Shown piece after piece: positions 23,908-34,000 of a DNA stretch of 64,000 nt. The stretch spans positions 62,001-126,000 of the forward strand of contig CAYXVZ010000004.1 of the NCBI GenBank assembly GCA_964468345.1. The letters run 5' to 3'. How positions within the stretch are numbered: the first letter of the stretch is position 1; each line of letters begins with the position of its first letter. The position numbers and the translations under genes are program-made. The stretch comes from DALYLB01 sp964468345 (lineage in GTDB: Bacteria > Acidobacteriota > Blastocatellia > RBC074). The notes under the pieces are model-generated. The model had not been told where the DNA came from. It saw nothing but the letters and a program-made list of their open reading frames with translations, and did no database searches.

Positions 23908-25343
23908 AGTTTCATTTTTTGGATGAGCCCGAACTCGAATTTGGCGCAGAGACGCATGTTTGTCCGAGGGCAGGCATTACCGACTTAGGCGTGTATGATC
24001 TGAAGTTGACAGATCGGCGTGAGAAGATTTTTGTTGGGGCTGTTGGCACAAATGAAACTTTGGAAAAGCTCAAAGATTGGCTCCAGAAGTGTTCTGCCTA
24101 CATTTCAGCCAAGCCCGATGCGGCACAACCCAATTTATTCCCAGCCTTTTGTGGGTTCAATCTCGAATCTGGGTTTCGCGCTACTTTGGCACAAGATTCA
24201 AGAATTGTGCGTTCCATGCGGAATGCGGACATCGAAAAGACGCTGACCATTGAAGATTGGAACCAGCGCGTTGCGACCGCCGTCGACCTCTATTACGACC
24301 AAATAAAGTTTCTCGCCCAAAATCGAACGGTGGACGTTATTGTTTGTGTGATCCCGGACGTTCTCTACGACTGTGTCGCAAAAGAGATGCCAAAACCGCT
24401 GGAGGAGAACCTGCAATCCATCGAAGCGGAAGAAAGCGGAGATTTTCTGGAAGCCAATTTCAGGCGAGCCTTAAAGGCGAAAGCCATGCATTTAGCGGTC
24501 CCGCTGCAGCTTATCCGTGAAGTCTCCTTTGAAGCCAAGGTAAAAGAGCAACAAGACGAAGCCACTAAGGCGTGGAACTTTTGCACGGCCCTGTATTACA
24601 AAGCCAACCGGCAAACGGTTCCGTGGCGACTTATGACTGACATCAATAAGCCTTCGGTGTGCTTTGTAGGAATCAGTTTTTACCGGAGCCGGGATCGAAA
24701 AACATTGCATACCAGTTTGGCACAGATTTTCGATGAACTGGGGAATGGGGTCATTCTCCGTGGTACTCCAGTCGAAATAGATAAGCAGGATCGTCGCCCC
24801 CATTTAGCCGAGAGACAAGCATTCGCACTGCTCAAAAAAGCGTTGGAAGAGTATCGAATCGCTCTGAACACAGTGCCAGGGAGGATGGTGTTGCATAAAT
24901 CTTCCCTCTTTAATGACGCCGAGATCAGAGGTTTTGAGGCAGCGGCAGAAGACATGCGAGTGCGGGCAACTGATTTCATCACGATTTTAGATTCTGATTT
25001 TCGGCTGTTTAGAAAAGGGATTTACCCTCCTTATCGTGGCTCGCAGGTTGAATTAGATAAAAAAACGCACGTGCTTTATACCAGAGGTTCGGTGAAATAT
25101 TACAGAACGCAAACAAGCTTATATATTCCACAGCCCCTTGACATTCGCATTCTGAAGTCGGATGAGTCCGCAAACACTGTTTGCAATGAAATTCTCGGAT
25201 TAACAAAGATGAATTGGAATAACACGCAGTTTGACGGCAAGTATCCAATTACCATAGCGTGTTCAAGAAAAGTCGGCGAAGTGATGAAATATTTAACTGA
25301 TAAAGACCCTGAACCTCAAATAAGCTACAGTTTCTACATGTAA
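23904..25343 (+). CDS. Short prokaryotic Argonaute (MID-PIWI)
   Basis: A 479-residue short pAgo without N and PAZ domains. It opens with LDEPELEFG and a DLGVYDLK strand as in short pAgos, has a MID region to about 240, then PIWI: VCFVGISFYRS, GRMVLHKSSLF, and near the end LTKMNWNNTQFDG, ending in SFYM. The first catalytic Asp of the DEDX tetrad is Ser258 (GIS), so slicing is not expected. It would bind guide and target nucleic acid and switch on the APAZ-linked effector. It is translationally coupled (ATGA 23904-23907) to the SMEK-like/APAZ gene. AT-rich codon use contrasts with the neighbours. Confidence 0.9.
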   Translation: MKFHFLDEPELEFGAETHVCPRAGITDLGVYDLKLTDRREKIFVGAVGTNETLEKLKDWLQKCSAYISAKPDAAQPNLFPAFCGFNLESGFRATLAQDSRIVRSMRNADIEKTLTIEDWNQRVATAVDLYYDQIKFLAQNRTVDVIVCVIPDVLYDCVAKEMPKPLEENLQSIEAEESGDFLEANFRRALKAKAMHLAVPLQLIREVSFEAKVKEQQDEATKAWNFCTALYYKANRQTVPWRLMTDINKPSVCFVGISFYRSRDRKTLHTSLAQIFDELGNGVILRGTPVEIDKQDRRPHLAERQAFALLKKALEEYRIALNTVPGRMVLHKSSLFNDAEIRGFEAAAEDMRVRATDFITILDSDFRLFRKGIYPPYRGSQVELDKKTHVLYTRGSVKYYRTQTSLYIPQPLDIRILKSDESANTVCNEILGLTKMNWNNTQFDGKYPITIACSRKVGEVMKYLTDKDPEPQISYSFYM

Positions 25344-25448
25344 TAATATTACTCAAAGCTGACTTCTATCTTTCAACTTCGATCTGTGTGCCTGAAGATG
25401 ATGCCATAGGTCCTGTCTAACTTAGTATTCGGCGTCATCCAGAGAATG

Positions 25449-25631
25449 TCACGAGCGCGGCAGGCGCCTGAGTAAGCGCCAAGCCCAAAGACAGAGAGCC
25501 GCCGCGGCGAGGGTGATGGCAATGTACCAAGGGTCTTTGGCCAGGGCAGGATGTTCCTCGATGACACGCCAGATGTGCGCCACAACGATCAATCCAAACA
25601 CGGCACACGTGGTGATGAGATAAGCCCTCAT
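25449..25631 (-). CDS. Small two-helix membrane protein
   Basis: A 60-residue protein with two hydrophobic helices (LITTCAVFGLIVVAHIW and YIAITLAAAALCLWAW) and a basic C-terminus (RRLPRS). GGAGATT lies before ATG 25631. It is the last gene of the minus-strand efflux cluster, 22 bases after the CusB-like gene. Its function is unknown; it may assist the RND pump. Confidence 0.7.
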   Translation of the reverse strand: MRAYLITTCAVFGLIVVAHIWRVIEEHPALAKDPWYIAITLAAAALCLWAWRLLRRLPRS

Positions 25632-25653
25632 AGAATCTCCTTCGCAACATTTG

Positions 25654-27315
25654 CTACCGCACGATGATCTTGCCACGCAACATGTCCATCCCGCAGGCGA
25701 AGTTGAATTCCCCCGCTTTCGCCGGCGTGAACTCAATGGTCACCGGCTGGTTGAACGGCAGTTCGCGTTTGATGTTGTAATCCGCCAGGACAATTTCAGT
25801 GCCGCAGCCCGATTCGACTTTGCGCACGAACGTCACGCGCGCGGGAATGCCTTGCCGCAGTTTGAAGCTGTCGGGTTGATAACCCTTCTCATTCAGTGTG
25901 ACGGTCACGGATTGCGTTTGCGCCTGCGAAGATCGCGATGGCTTTGCGTCGGGCGGCTCGACTAGCGTCTTTTGCGCAATGGGCTGCGAGGCAGGTTGCG
26001 CCGTTGGAGCAGTTAATTGGCCGGGATTGAGTTTGAGACTTTCAGCGCGCAGCAGGAAGCTTCCTTCCGTCACCACGCTTTCCCCTGCGTTGATCCCGGC
26101 GTAAACCGGCACGAGTCCGTTTGATTCCGCTCCGGCGCTGACTTCCCGTTGCGCGAAGACGCCCGACTTGTCGGTCACGACGAAGACCACCTGCTTCGCG
26201 CCGATCATCTGCACTGCGCTCGGCGGCACGCCGATCGCCGCCTGCCCACTCGTCACAGCCGTTCCGCCGAAATTCACGTCAACGAACATCCCCAATTTGA
26301 GCATCTCGCCCGGATTTTTGACTTCAATGCGAATCTGCGCCGTGCGCATTTGGGCTTCGACGCGTGGATCGATGTAGGAGACGCGGCCGGCAAACGTTCT
26401 GCCTGGGTAGGCCGGCGCGCTAATCACTGCCGACGTGCCAACGCGCACCGCGGCGAAATCCTTCTCGTAAATCTGCCCGATCACCCAGACGGTCGAAAGG
26501 TCCGCGACGCGGAACAACTCCTTGCCCACCATCACCACTTCACCGGCGTTGACCGTGCGGCTGAGGATCACGCCCGGCGCGGGCGCTTCAACCGAGATCA
26601 ACGCGCCCATCTGATTGCTCTCGCGCAGTTCGTCCACCTGCTTCGCGCTCATCCCCAACAGCAACAGCTTCTGACGCGCGGCGTTCAAGCGCGCCTGCTC
26701 GATCTTGTAGGCGGCGCCGACCTCTTCGAACTCTTCGCGGCTGGCCGCGCCGATCTCGACGAGTTGCTCGGCCCGTTTATATCGCTGATGGTGTCTTTCA
26801 ATTTCGGCCAGCATGCTGAGGTAAGCCGTCTGGGCGTCCGCCAGTTCCGTGCTGAAGAGGGTCGCCAGATTCTGCCCGCGCTCGACTTTATCGCCAAGCA
26901 CGAAGTTGACTTGCCTGACAATGCCGCCCGCGATCGGCAGCACCGGCACGACTTTGTATGCATTGGGTTCGACTGCGCCCGTGGTGCGCAGACCGCCGGC
27001 AGTCGCTGTTGCGAGGGGCTGCGCGCTCGCAACTTCGGTTTTGAGATGCGCGTTTTCGAGCTTATCGGTTTGGATTGTGATCAGCAGATCGCCCGGACGC
27101 GGAGCCTCGCCTCCGGCGGACGGCGGAGCCACATCGAAATCAGGCGTGGGGACGGGGCGGCCTGCCAGATTGCCGCCGCGGCTTCCGCGCATCAACCAAT
27201 ACCCCAGTGCGCCCGCCGCCGCGACGATCAACAAGGCGACAATCAACAACCGTCGTTTACGCGGAGAGGTTACCGCGTTCGAGCTTCCGAGTTCTTCATT
27301 CCGTTCACTATTCAT
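25654..27315 (-). CDS. CusB/CzcB-like RND periplasmic adaptor fused to a cupredoxin domain
   Basis: A 553-residue membrane-fusion protein. A helix near 24-43 anchors it; lipoyl, alpha-hairpin (QTAYLSMLAEIERHHQRYKR) and beta-barrel domains run to about 440 (VWVIGQIYEKDFAAV, YPGRTFAGRVSYIDP). After an Ala/Gln/Pro linker, residues about 465-553 form a cupredoxin-like domain (KGYQPDSFKLRQGIPARVTF, GCGTEIV, FNFACGMDMLRG) whose Cys and Met residues suit a copper site. Cu/Ag export from periplasm is likely. ATGA overlap with the TolC-like gene (27312-27315). The standalone protein at 30012 has the same domain. Confidence 0.92.
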   Translation of the reverse strand: MNSERNEELGSSNAVTSPRKRRLLIVALLIVAAAGALGYWLMRGSRGGNLAGRPVPTPDFDVAPPSAGGEAPRPGDLLITIQTDKLENAHLKTEVASAQPLATATAGGLRTTGAVEPNAYKVVPVLPIAGGIVRQVNFVLGDKVERGQNLATLFSTELADAQTAYLSMLAEIERHHQRYKRAEQLVEIGAASREEFEEVGAAYKIEQARLNAARQKLLLLGMSAKQVDELRESNQMGALISVEAPAPGVILSRTVNAGEVVMVGKELFRVADLSTVWVIGQIYEKDFAAVRVGTSAVISAPAYPGRTFAGRVSYIDPRVEAQMRTAQIRIEVKNPGEMLKLGMFVDVNFGGTAVTSGQAAIGVPPSAVQMIGAKQVVFVVTDKSGVFAQREVSAGAESNGLVPVYAGINAGESVVTEGSFLLRAESLKLNPGQLTAPTAQPASQPIAQKTLVEPPDAKPSRSSQAQTQSVTVTLNEKGYQPDSFKLRQGIPARVTFVRKVESGCGTEIVLADYNIKRELPFNQPVTIEFTPAKAGEFNFACGMDMLRGKIIVR

Positions 27316-28721
27316 TTCGCTCTCCTCACCTCAGTCTTGATCTTCTGCTCCGTGGAAGCAGCCGGCAAGCCCGCGACACGTTCGATCTCAACGAGCGCGT
27401 CGAGGCGTTCTTTGAGCAAATCGGTGTAGCCGGTCTCGACCTCGATGAACCGTCGCTGCTCAGCGATGTAGTCGAGCACGGTCTTCTGTCCCAGCGTGTA
27501 AGCCTGGCGCAGCACGTCCACGTTGCGCATTGCAGAATCGCGCACGCGGTCGTGGTAGACGGCCAACGCCGCCTGCGCCCGATCCAATCGGGTGTACGCC
27601 GCGGCCAGTTCATTGTGCACGACCAACTCGGCGAATTCGCGGCGTTTTCGCGCGGCGTCTTCGGCTGCCGCTGCGGCCTCGATCAATCCCTGATTTTTGT
27701 TTCTGAGCGGCAGCGTGAGCCGCAGGCCGAACGTCGCGTAGTGAAACACGCCCGTGACCGGCACGAGCGCACCCGCATTGTTGAAACCGCGAATGCCGTA
27801 GCCGAAGCTCATCCGCTCGTAATTGGCGAAGAGGCTCGCGTCCACCTTGCCTTCGACACGGGCCTGCTCGGCCTGCGCTGCAGCCAGGCCCTCCGCCACG
27901 CGCAACACCACCAGATCGGGCCGTGAATCGAGCGCGCGCCGCAACGCTTCGCTTTGCGGCGGCGGTTGTCTCTCCAGGTCGAATTCGCCGCGTAATCGCA
28001 ATGTTTCGTCAGGCGGCATGCCGACGACTTTTTTGAGTTCGAACACCGCGATTCCAGTTTTGCTCTCGAATCCGATGCGCATTGCGTCGGCTTTGTTTAA
28101 TTCGACCCAGACTATGTTCTGCTCGAGCGGCGCGCTCCTGCCCAATTCGACGCGCGCTTTGATCAACTGATGCGAGTTGCGCGTCAGGTCGAGCAGTTCC
28201 CCGGTGAACTTCAGGTTGCGCGCCGCCGCGATTGCGTCCGCATATTTCATTCGCACTTCAGCCGCAAGTCGCCGCTCGAAATCGCGCACTTCCGCTTCAC
28301 GCACCTCAACCTCGCGCTCGGCGACCGTGATGCGAGCACGTCGCCTGCCACGAAGCTCCAGCGGCAATTCGATGCCGACCATCTGGTTGTTGTCGGTGCT
28401 GGTGACAGCCTGCGTGCCGCTCACGTCGAGCATCGGGTTGGGCTTCAACCCGGCTTGGCGCAAACGCCCGCGCGCTTCGGCGATCATCATTCGCGCTGCC
28501 TGAAGCTCGCCGTTATGTTCGAGCGCGTAGCGAACCAGATCGTCAGGCGTCAGCCCATTCACCGGATCAATCAGTCGCGTGTAAGCCGAAGCTTGCCCCA
28601 CATTCGGGGACGCGTGTGCTGACTCGGACGGCACACTCACAGATTGAGCAAGCGCAATGCCCGCGGCGCCAATCAGCAAGTTCAAAGCTGTGAGAAATCT
28701 GAACCAATCTTTTCGCTTCAT
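27312..28721 (-). CDS. TolC-family outer-membrane efflux protein (CusC/CzcC-like)
   Basis: A 469-residue protein with an N-terminal signal (LLIGAAGIALAQS) and the duplicated long helical hairpins of TolC-type channels (ARMMIAEARGRLRQAGLKPNP, ELAAAYTRLDRAQAALAVYHD). It is the outer-membrane duct of the CusCBA-like pump, meeting the adaptor at 25654. Overlaps both neighbours by ATGA, so the genes are coupled. Confidence 0.92.
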   Translation of the reverse strand: MKRKDWFRFLTALNLLIGAAGIALAQSVSVPSESAHASPNVGQASAYTRLIDPVNGLTPDDLVRYALEHNGELQAARMMIAEARGRLRQAGLKPNPMLDVSGTQAVTSTDNNQMVGIELPLELRGRRRARITVAEREVEVREAEVRDFERRLAAEVRMKYADAIAAARNLKFTGELLDLTRNSHQLIKARVELGRSAPLEQNIVWVELNKADAMRIGFESKTGIAVFELKKVVGMPPDETLRLRGEFDLERQPPPQSEALRRALDSRPDLVVLRVAEGLAAAQAEQARVEGKVDASLFANYERMSFGYGIRGFNNAGALVPVTGVFHYATFGLRLTLPLRNKNQGLIEAAAAAEDAARKRREFAELVVHNELAAAYTRLDRAQAALAVYHDRVRDSAMRNVDVLRQAYTLGQKTVLDYIAEQRRFIEVETGYTDLLKERLDALVEIERVAGLPAASTEQKIKTEVRRAK

Positions 28722-28933
28722 TGCAAACCCTCTTTCTCTGAATCATCAGTCAGCGCCAACTCATCTGTCCCCGGCTCAGCACTGACATATCTCATCTTCG
28801 GCTTGTAGAATCCGCGATTGCTGATCTCGCAGAGAACGGACGGAGCATCTTTCACAGGGACATTGATAAAGACCCGGCCCCCTACCATGACCTGGTTGAT
28901 CATCAATCCCATCCCCTGTGACTGATTTATCAC
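28718..28933 (-). CDS. Small hypothetical ORF between VWA and TolC genes
   Basis: A 71-codon frame from GTG 28933 (ATGs follow at 28912 and 28903). It reads MINQVMVGGRVFINVP, DAPSVLCEISNRGFY and a Glu/Asp-rich tail. A run like VFINVPVKDAPSVL recalls STN/secretin N-domains, too weak to name. Its end overlaps the TolC-like ATG, supporting translation, but most of it also overlaps the last codons of the VWA gene in another frame. One of the two frames here is probably displaced by an indel. Confidence 0.45.
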   Translation of the reverse strand: MINQSQGMGLMINQVMVGGRVFINVPVKDAPSVLCEISNRGFYKPKMRYVSAEPGTDELALTDDSEKEGLQ

Positions 28934-29915
28934 GACCAGTCAGGCTGGCGACCGCGTAATACCCTTTACGGCTTCTTACAGTCAGTCGCGGCGATCCGGC
29001 TGACGGAGTGACGGTGACTTTGAGGCGACGCCACTGACCGCCGCCGGCGACGTTCGTCGGCGCATAGCCAATGGAATACTGATGGCGCAGTTCCAGGGCG
29101 ATCCGCTCGAAGGCTTCGCTCATCGCTTCGGCATTGCCCGGAAAGAAGGACTTCCCGCCGGAAGCCGAGGCCAGTTGATCCATTATCATTCCACTGTGGC
29201 TGCGCGGCAGCAGCGGACCGATCAGTATCGTGTAGACAGTAGCGCCTGATTCCTGCAATTTCCGCTTGACCTGATTGAACGTAGAGCGCGAGTGGTTGTC
29301 CTCGCCGTCGCTGATGACGATCAACGCCCGCTTCGCATAGCGACTGTGTGCGAGCACCTCGATGCCGAGCGCAACTGCATCGTAGAGTGCCGTATTGCCC
29401 TGCGGATTGATATGGCCGAACTGCGCAAGCAGCGCCTCGCTGTCGCGCGTTCTGTCGAGCAGCAGCTTGGCGGACTCATTGAAGCTGATGAGCGAGTATT
29501 CGTCTTCGGGGTGGCTCGTCCGAGTGAATCGTGCGAGCGCATCTCTGGCGCGTGTTATCTTCTCCCCGCGCATCGAGCCTGAAACATCAAAGACCACGAC
29601 GACAGAGGCAGGCGCGTCCCGGTCGCTGAAGAAGCTGATCTCCTGCCGCACATCGTCTTCGTAGACCGCAAAAGCGCCGCGGTCGAGTCCGTCAATGTGA
29701 CGCCCTTGTTTGTCCGTCACGGTCACGGTGAGCGAAACCAGTTCGGTGCTGATGGTGATGTGGCCGTCGTCCTTTCCCATTGCTGGCGACGCGAAGGCAG
29801 CGTCCTTCAACTTCTGCTGCGCCTGCGAGGTCCGTGGCGCAGCAGATAGAAAGCCGGCCAGAGCAAGCGCGGACAAAAGCATAATTCGACGCAGGTCACG
29901 GAATTGCCTTTTCAT
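28776..29915 (-). CDS. Secreted VWA-domain protein (VWFA-related)
   Basis: A 379-residue protein with a signal peptide (MLLSALALAGFLSAAP), a short beta domain (VSLTVTVTDKQGRHIDGL) and a VWA domain with MIDAS motif DVSGSMRG, Thr in GNTALYDAV, and ISDGEDNHS. This is the VWFA-related family common in Acidobacteriota. Homology ends at about RSRKGYYAVAS (28950); the last 55 codons look like out-of-frame sequence and overlap the small frame below, so a late frameshift is likely. It lies inside the metal-efflux cluster, an unusual partner. Confidence 0.85.
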   Translation of the reverse strand: MKRQFRDLRRIMLLSALALAGFLSAAPRTSQAQQKLKDAAFASPAMGKDDGHITISTELVSLTVTVTDKQGRHIDGLDRGAFAVYEDDVRQEISFFSDRDAPASVVVVFDVSGSMRGEKITRARDALARFTRTSHPEDEYSLISFNESAKLLLDRTRDSEALLAQFGHINPQGNTALYDAVALGIEVLAHSRYAKRALIVISDGEDNHSRSTFNQVKRKLQESGATVYTILIGPLLPRSHSGMIMDQLASASGGKSFFPGNAEAMSEAFERIALELRHQYSIGYAPTNVAGGGQWRRLKVTVTPSAGSPRLTVRSRKGYYAVASLTGRDKSVTGDGIDDQPGHGRGPGLYQCPCERCSVRSLRDQQSRILQAEDEICQC

Positions 29916-30011
29916 AACTACTCATGTTACAAACTGGCCCCACCGGATTTTGTGATCTGTTTTTCAAACAAAATCCGCTCCGCCCACAATATCCGGCGGG
30001 GTCAGCAGGAT

Positions 30012-30431
30012 TTATTCCACGATCAATTTGCCCTTGATCATGTTCATCCCGCATGCGAAGGTGAATTCGCCTTTGCGCGGCGTGAACTCGACTGTGACCG
30101 GTTCATTCAATGGCAGTTTGCGCTCGATGCCATAATCTTTGATCGCGACCTCTTTGGCGCAGGTTTCATCCGTCTTTCTCACAAAGGTGACTTTGGCGGG
30201 CAAACCCTCTTTCAGCTTGAGGCTCGACGGCTCAAAGCCTTTGCTGTTGATTTCGATGGTCGCGGTCTGCGCGCCGTCCTGCTGCGCGGCCTGAGCGGGC
30301 GGTCCCTGCTTCCCACTCTTATTCTTCTTTCCCATGCAGCACATCTGCGGATTGCCGAATGCCGCTGCCGATAGTGTGGCGGCTGCGAAGAGCAGCGCGC
30401 CGATTGCGATCAATATTTTTCTGCTGTTCAT
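30012..30431 (-). CDS. Secreted cupredoxin-like protein
   Basis: A 139-residue exported protein: signal peptide (GALLFAAATLSAAA), a CCMGKKNKSGK metal-like segment, then a cupredoxin domain nearly identical in layout to the C-terminus of the CusB-like protein (GFEPSSLKLKEGLPAKVTF, ETCAKEV, FTFACGMNMIKG). The Cys and Met residues could hold Cu+ or Cu2+ and deliver it to the pump. It is a single gene in the minus-strand cluster with gaps of about 80-100 bases either side. Confidence 0.87.
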   Translation of the reverse strand: MNSRKILIAIGALLFAAATLSAAAFGNPQMCCMGKKNKSGKQGPPAQAAQQDGAQTATIEINSKGFEPSSLKLKEGLPAKVTFVRKTDETCAKEVAIKDYGIERKLPLNEPVTVEFTPRKGEFTFACGMNMIKGKLIVE

Positions 30432-30510
30432 AGTTTTTCACCTCATTTAGTTTTATTGCGACGGGGCGAGCCTCGTCAGCGCCGCCGCGCCATGCGCGAC
30501 TTCGGAGAGC

Positions 30511-30942
30511 CTATTTCCCCTCCAACTCCCTTGCGCGGAATGTGTGGAACTTGGCCATTTCGGCAGCTTCTTGCTCCAGGTTTTCCGCGGCGCGGATGTA
30601 CTTTTCGCAGTGAAGCCGCATCTTCCTGATGTACGGGTTTTCCCCTGTGTCTTTCGGGTTTTTGGCCACACGTTTGCTGTACTCAACCAGCATCTTCTTG
30701 TGCATCGTGATTTCCTCGCGGTATTCCGCCGCTTTCTTCTGGTAACGCTCTGCCAGTTCGTAGTGATCCTTGGCCGTTTGCGGAATCTTCACTTCCTGCT
30801 CGGAAGCGTGGCCGGAATGATCCTGCTCAGCTCCTTCGCCCTGCGAAAAAATGGAGACGGCCACCACCAGCATCAGGGTTAGGGCACTGACCGGAAGCCG
30901 GGTAATTGTTCGGTTGTTTGTCTTGCTTGTAGTTTCGAGCAT
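30511..30942 (-). CDS. Exported coiled-coil protein of the efflux cluster
   Basis: About 143 residues with a signal segment (VSALTLMLVVAVSIFSQG), a short His-rich piece (EQDHSGHASEQ) and then a long charged helix region (AKDHYELAERYQKKAAEYRE to LEQEAAEMAKFH) with scattered Met and His. It looks like a periplasmic helical, possibly metal-scavenging protein. ATG 30942 is chosen because GGAGG lies eight bases upstream. I recognise no named family. Confidence 0.7.
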   Translation of the reverse strand: MLETTSKTNNRTITRLPVSALTLMLVVAVSIFSQGEGAEQDHSGHASEQEVKIPQTAKDHYELAERYQKKAAEYREEITMHKKMLVEYSKRVAKNPKDTGENPYIRKMRLHCEKYIRAAENLEQEAAEMAKFHTFRARELEGK

Positions 30943-31020
30943 TGTCTTTTCCTCCAATATGGTTGTTGGTTTACGTTCATACTCAGCCTGTCGCCACGTT
31001 AACGGCAGCGCTGAATCCGC

Positions 31021-34000
31021 TTAGTTCGTTGATTGTGGCGCCGGTTCAGCGTTGGCGGCTGATCCGGCCTGCATTACCTCCTTTGCCTCTCGGCGCAATT
31101 CGCGTTCGCGCAGCCAGAAGAAGATCACCGGCGTGACGATCAGCACGTGGATGAGCGACGAGACCATTCCGCCCAGAACCGGCGTGGCCAGCGGCTTCAT
31201 CACCTCCGCGCCCGCGCTCGCGCTCCACATGATCGGCAGCAATCCGGCGACCACCGTCGAGACCGTCATCACCTTCGGTCGCAGGCGCAGCACCGCGCCT
31301 TTCATCACGGCCTCGCGCAAGCTCTCGCGCGTCAGCCGCCCAAGCTCCGCCTTCTTTCGTTCGACCGCTTCGTTCAGGTAGATCACCATCACCATGCCGG
31401 TCTGCACCGCCGTGCCGAAGAGCGCGATGAAGCCGACCCAGACCGCGACCGAGAAGTTGTAACCGAGCGCGTAGAGCAGGTAGACGCCGCCAGTGAGCGC
31501 GAAGGGCACGGCCAGCAGGACGTGCGCGGCTTCGATCAACGAGTGATAGGTGAAATAGAGCAGCACGAAGATGACCAGCAGCGCGACAGGCAGCACAATT
31601 TGCAGGCGGGCGCTGGCGCGTTGCTGATCCTGATATTGCCCACTCCATTCGAAGTAATAACCGGGGGGCAGCGCGACCTTTCCGTTCAAAATCTTCCTCG
31701 CCTCTTCGACGAAACCGATCACATCGCGCCCGCGCACGTTGAGCAGGACCGTGCCGCGCAGCAGTCCGTTTTCACTGGGGATCATCGCGGCGCCTTGCAC
31801 CGAGCGGATGCCGGCGAGTTGCGAGAGCGGAAGCTGCGCGCCGTTCGGCGCGGGGACGAGCAATCGGCCCAATGCTTCGGGGCTGGTGCGGAATTGCGGG
31901 GCATAGCGCACGCGGGCCGGGAACCGCTTGCGCCCTTCGATGGTCACGGTCAGGTTCGACTCGCCTATGCCGGTGTCGATCACCTCCTGAATCGCTCGCA
32001 CGTCAATGCCGTAGCGCGCGGCGGCCTGCCGGTCAATCTTGATGTCAATGTAGGGTGCGCCCGTGAGCGGTTCGGGCGAGACGTTGGCCGCGCCGGGAAC
32101 CTTGCGCAGCGCGGCGGCCGCCTCGTGCGACAACCGTTCCAGTTCGTTCAGATCGCCGCCGTAAATCTTGACGCCGATCTGCGTGCGGATGCCGGTCGTC
32201 AACATCTCGATGCGGTTGATGATCGGTTGCGTCCAGATGTTCTGGACGCCGGGCATCGCAAGCCGCGCGTCCATTTCGGCGATCAATTTTTCGCGCGTCA
32301 TGCCGGGACGCCATTGCTCGGACGGTTTCAGATGAACGATGGTCTCGTTCATATTGACCGGCGCGGGATCGGTCGAAGTTTCGGCGCGGCCCGCCTTGCC
32401 GACGACCCATTCGACTTCGGGAAACGACCGGAGCGTTCGATCCTGCATCTGCATCACGCGCAGCGCCTCATCAATCGAGATCGCCGGATCAGTGATTGGC
32501 ATGTACATCAGGTCGCCCTCGTTGAGTTCGGGCATGAACTCGCTGCCGATACGCGATCCCAAATAAAGCGCGCCGCCGAAGAGCGCGGCGGCCAGCAGGA
32601 TCGTGATCGCGCGATGTTTCAGCGCCAGCCGCAGGACAGGCTGGTAGATGCCATGCAGCGCGCGCATCACGAGGTTCGAGTCTTCCGAATGAAAGCGCCC
32701 GCCCAGCAACAGCGTGCAGAGCACCGGCACGAGCGTAACGGCGATGATCGTCGCGCCGGCCATCGCGAAGGTCTTGGTGAAAGCGAGCGGATGAAAGAGC
32801 TTGCCCTCACGCCCCGTCAGAGCGAAGACCGGGATGAAGGCCAGGATGATGATCGTCATCGAGAAGAAGATCGGACGCCCGACGAGTTGCGTCGCTTCGA
32901 GCACGATTCGCCAGACGAGGCGGCGATCTTTCGGCGAAACATTTTTCTTCTCCATCTGCCGGAAGGCGTTCTCAGTGACGACGATCCCGGCGTCCACCAG
33001 CACGCCAATGGCGATCGCGATCCCGGCGAGTGACATCAGGTTCGAGCTGATGCCGAGATAGCGCATGAACAGAAAGGACATCAGCACCGCCAGCGGCAAG
33101 GGGATCGTCACGATCAGGATCGAGCGGAAGTGGAAGAGGAAGATGATGTGCGCAAGCGTCACCAGCAGCAGTTCCTCGATCAATGCGCGCTTGAGCGTAT
33201 CGGTGGCGCGCAGGATCAGCTCAGTACGATCGTAGAAGGGAACAATCTTCACTCCGCGCGGCAGACCGGATTCGAGCGATTTGAGTTTCTCCTTGACGCC
33301 GTTGATGACGTCGAGCGCATTCACGCCGTAGCGCGCGATGACCACGCCTCCGACGGCTTCCTTGCCGTCCCGGTCGAGCACGCCGACGCGGAAGGCATTG
33401 CCCAGTTTGACCTCCGCCACGTTGCGCACGTAGATCGGCGTGCCATTGGCCGCGCCGATGACGATGTTCTCGATGTCGGCCATGGATTCGATCAGCCCGA
33501 CGCCGCGCACGACCGACCATTGTCCGTTTTGTTCAACCACGTTACCGCCGACATTGGAGTTGCTACGCCGCACGGCTTCGACGATCTGCGAGAGCGGGAT
33601 CGCGTAAGCGCGCAGCCGGTTCGGGTCAACGTCAATTTGATATTGCTGGACGTGGCCGCCGACCGAAGCGACTTCGGCGACGCCCGCCACGGCGGTGAGC
33701 TGATAGCGGACGAACCAATCCTGCAACGAGCGCAGATCACGCAGGCTGTGGTCCTTTCCTTCGATCGTGTACCAGAAAATCTGGCCCACGCCCGAAGCAT
33801 CGGGGCCAAGCGTGGGCGTGACGCCTTCGGGCAACCGCGCCTTGATCAGATCGAGCCGCTCCAGCATGCGCGTCCGCGCCCAATAAAGCTCGATCGAGTC
33901 TTCAAAGATGACGTTGATCATCGAGAAGCCGAACGCCGATTGGCCGCGCACCGCGCGCACACCCGCCATCCCCTGTAGCGCGGTCGAGAGCGGATAGGTG

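Noticed and set aside
23904..25343. Catalytically active Argonaute nuclease
   Set aside because: The first DEDX Asp is replaced (GIS at 256-258) and PAZ is absent, so slicing is not expected.
31147..33978. Long plus-strand open frames opposite the CusA-like gene
   Set aside because: They are Arg/His/Asp-rich antisense frames of a GC-rich gene without any domain; the minus-strand RND pump is certain.
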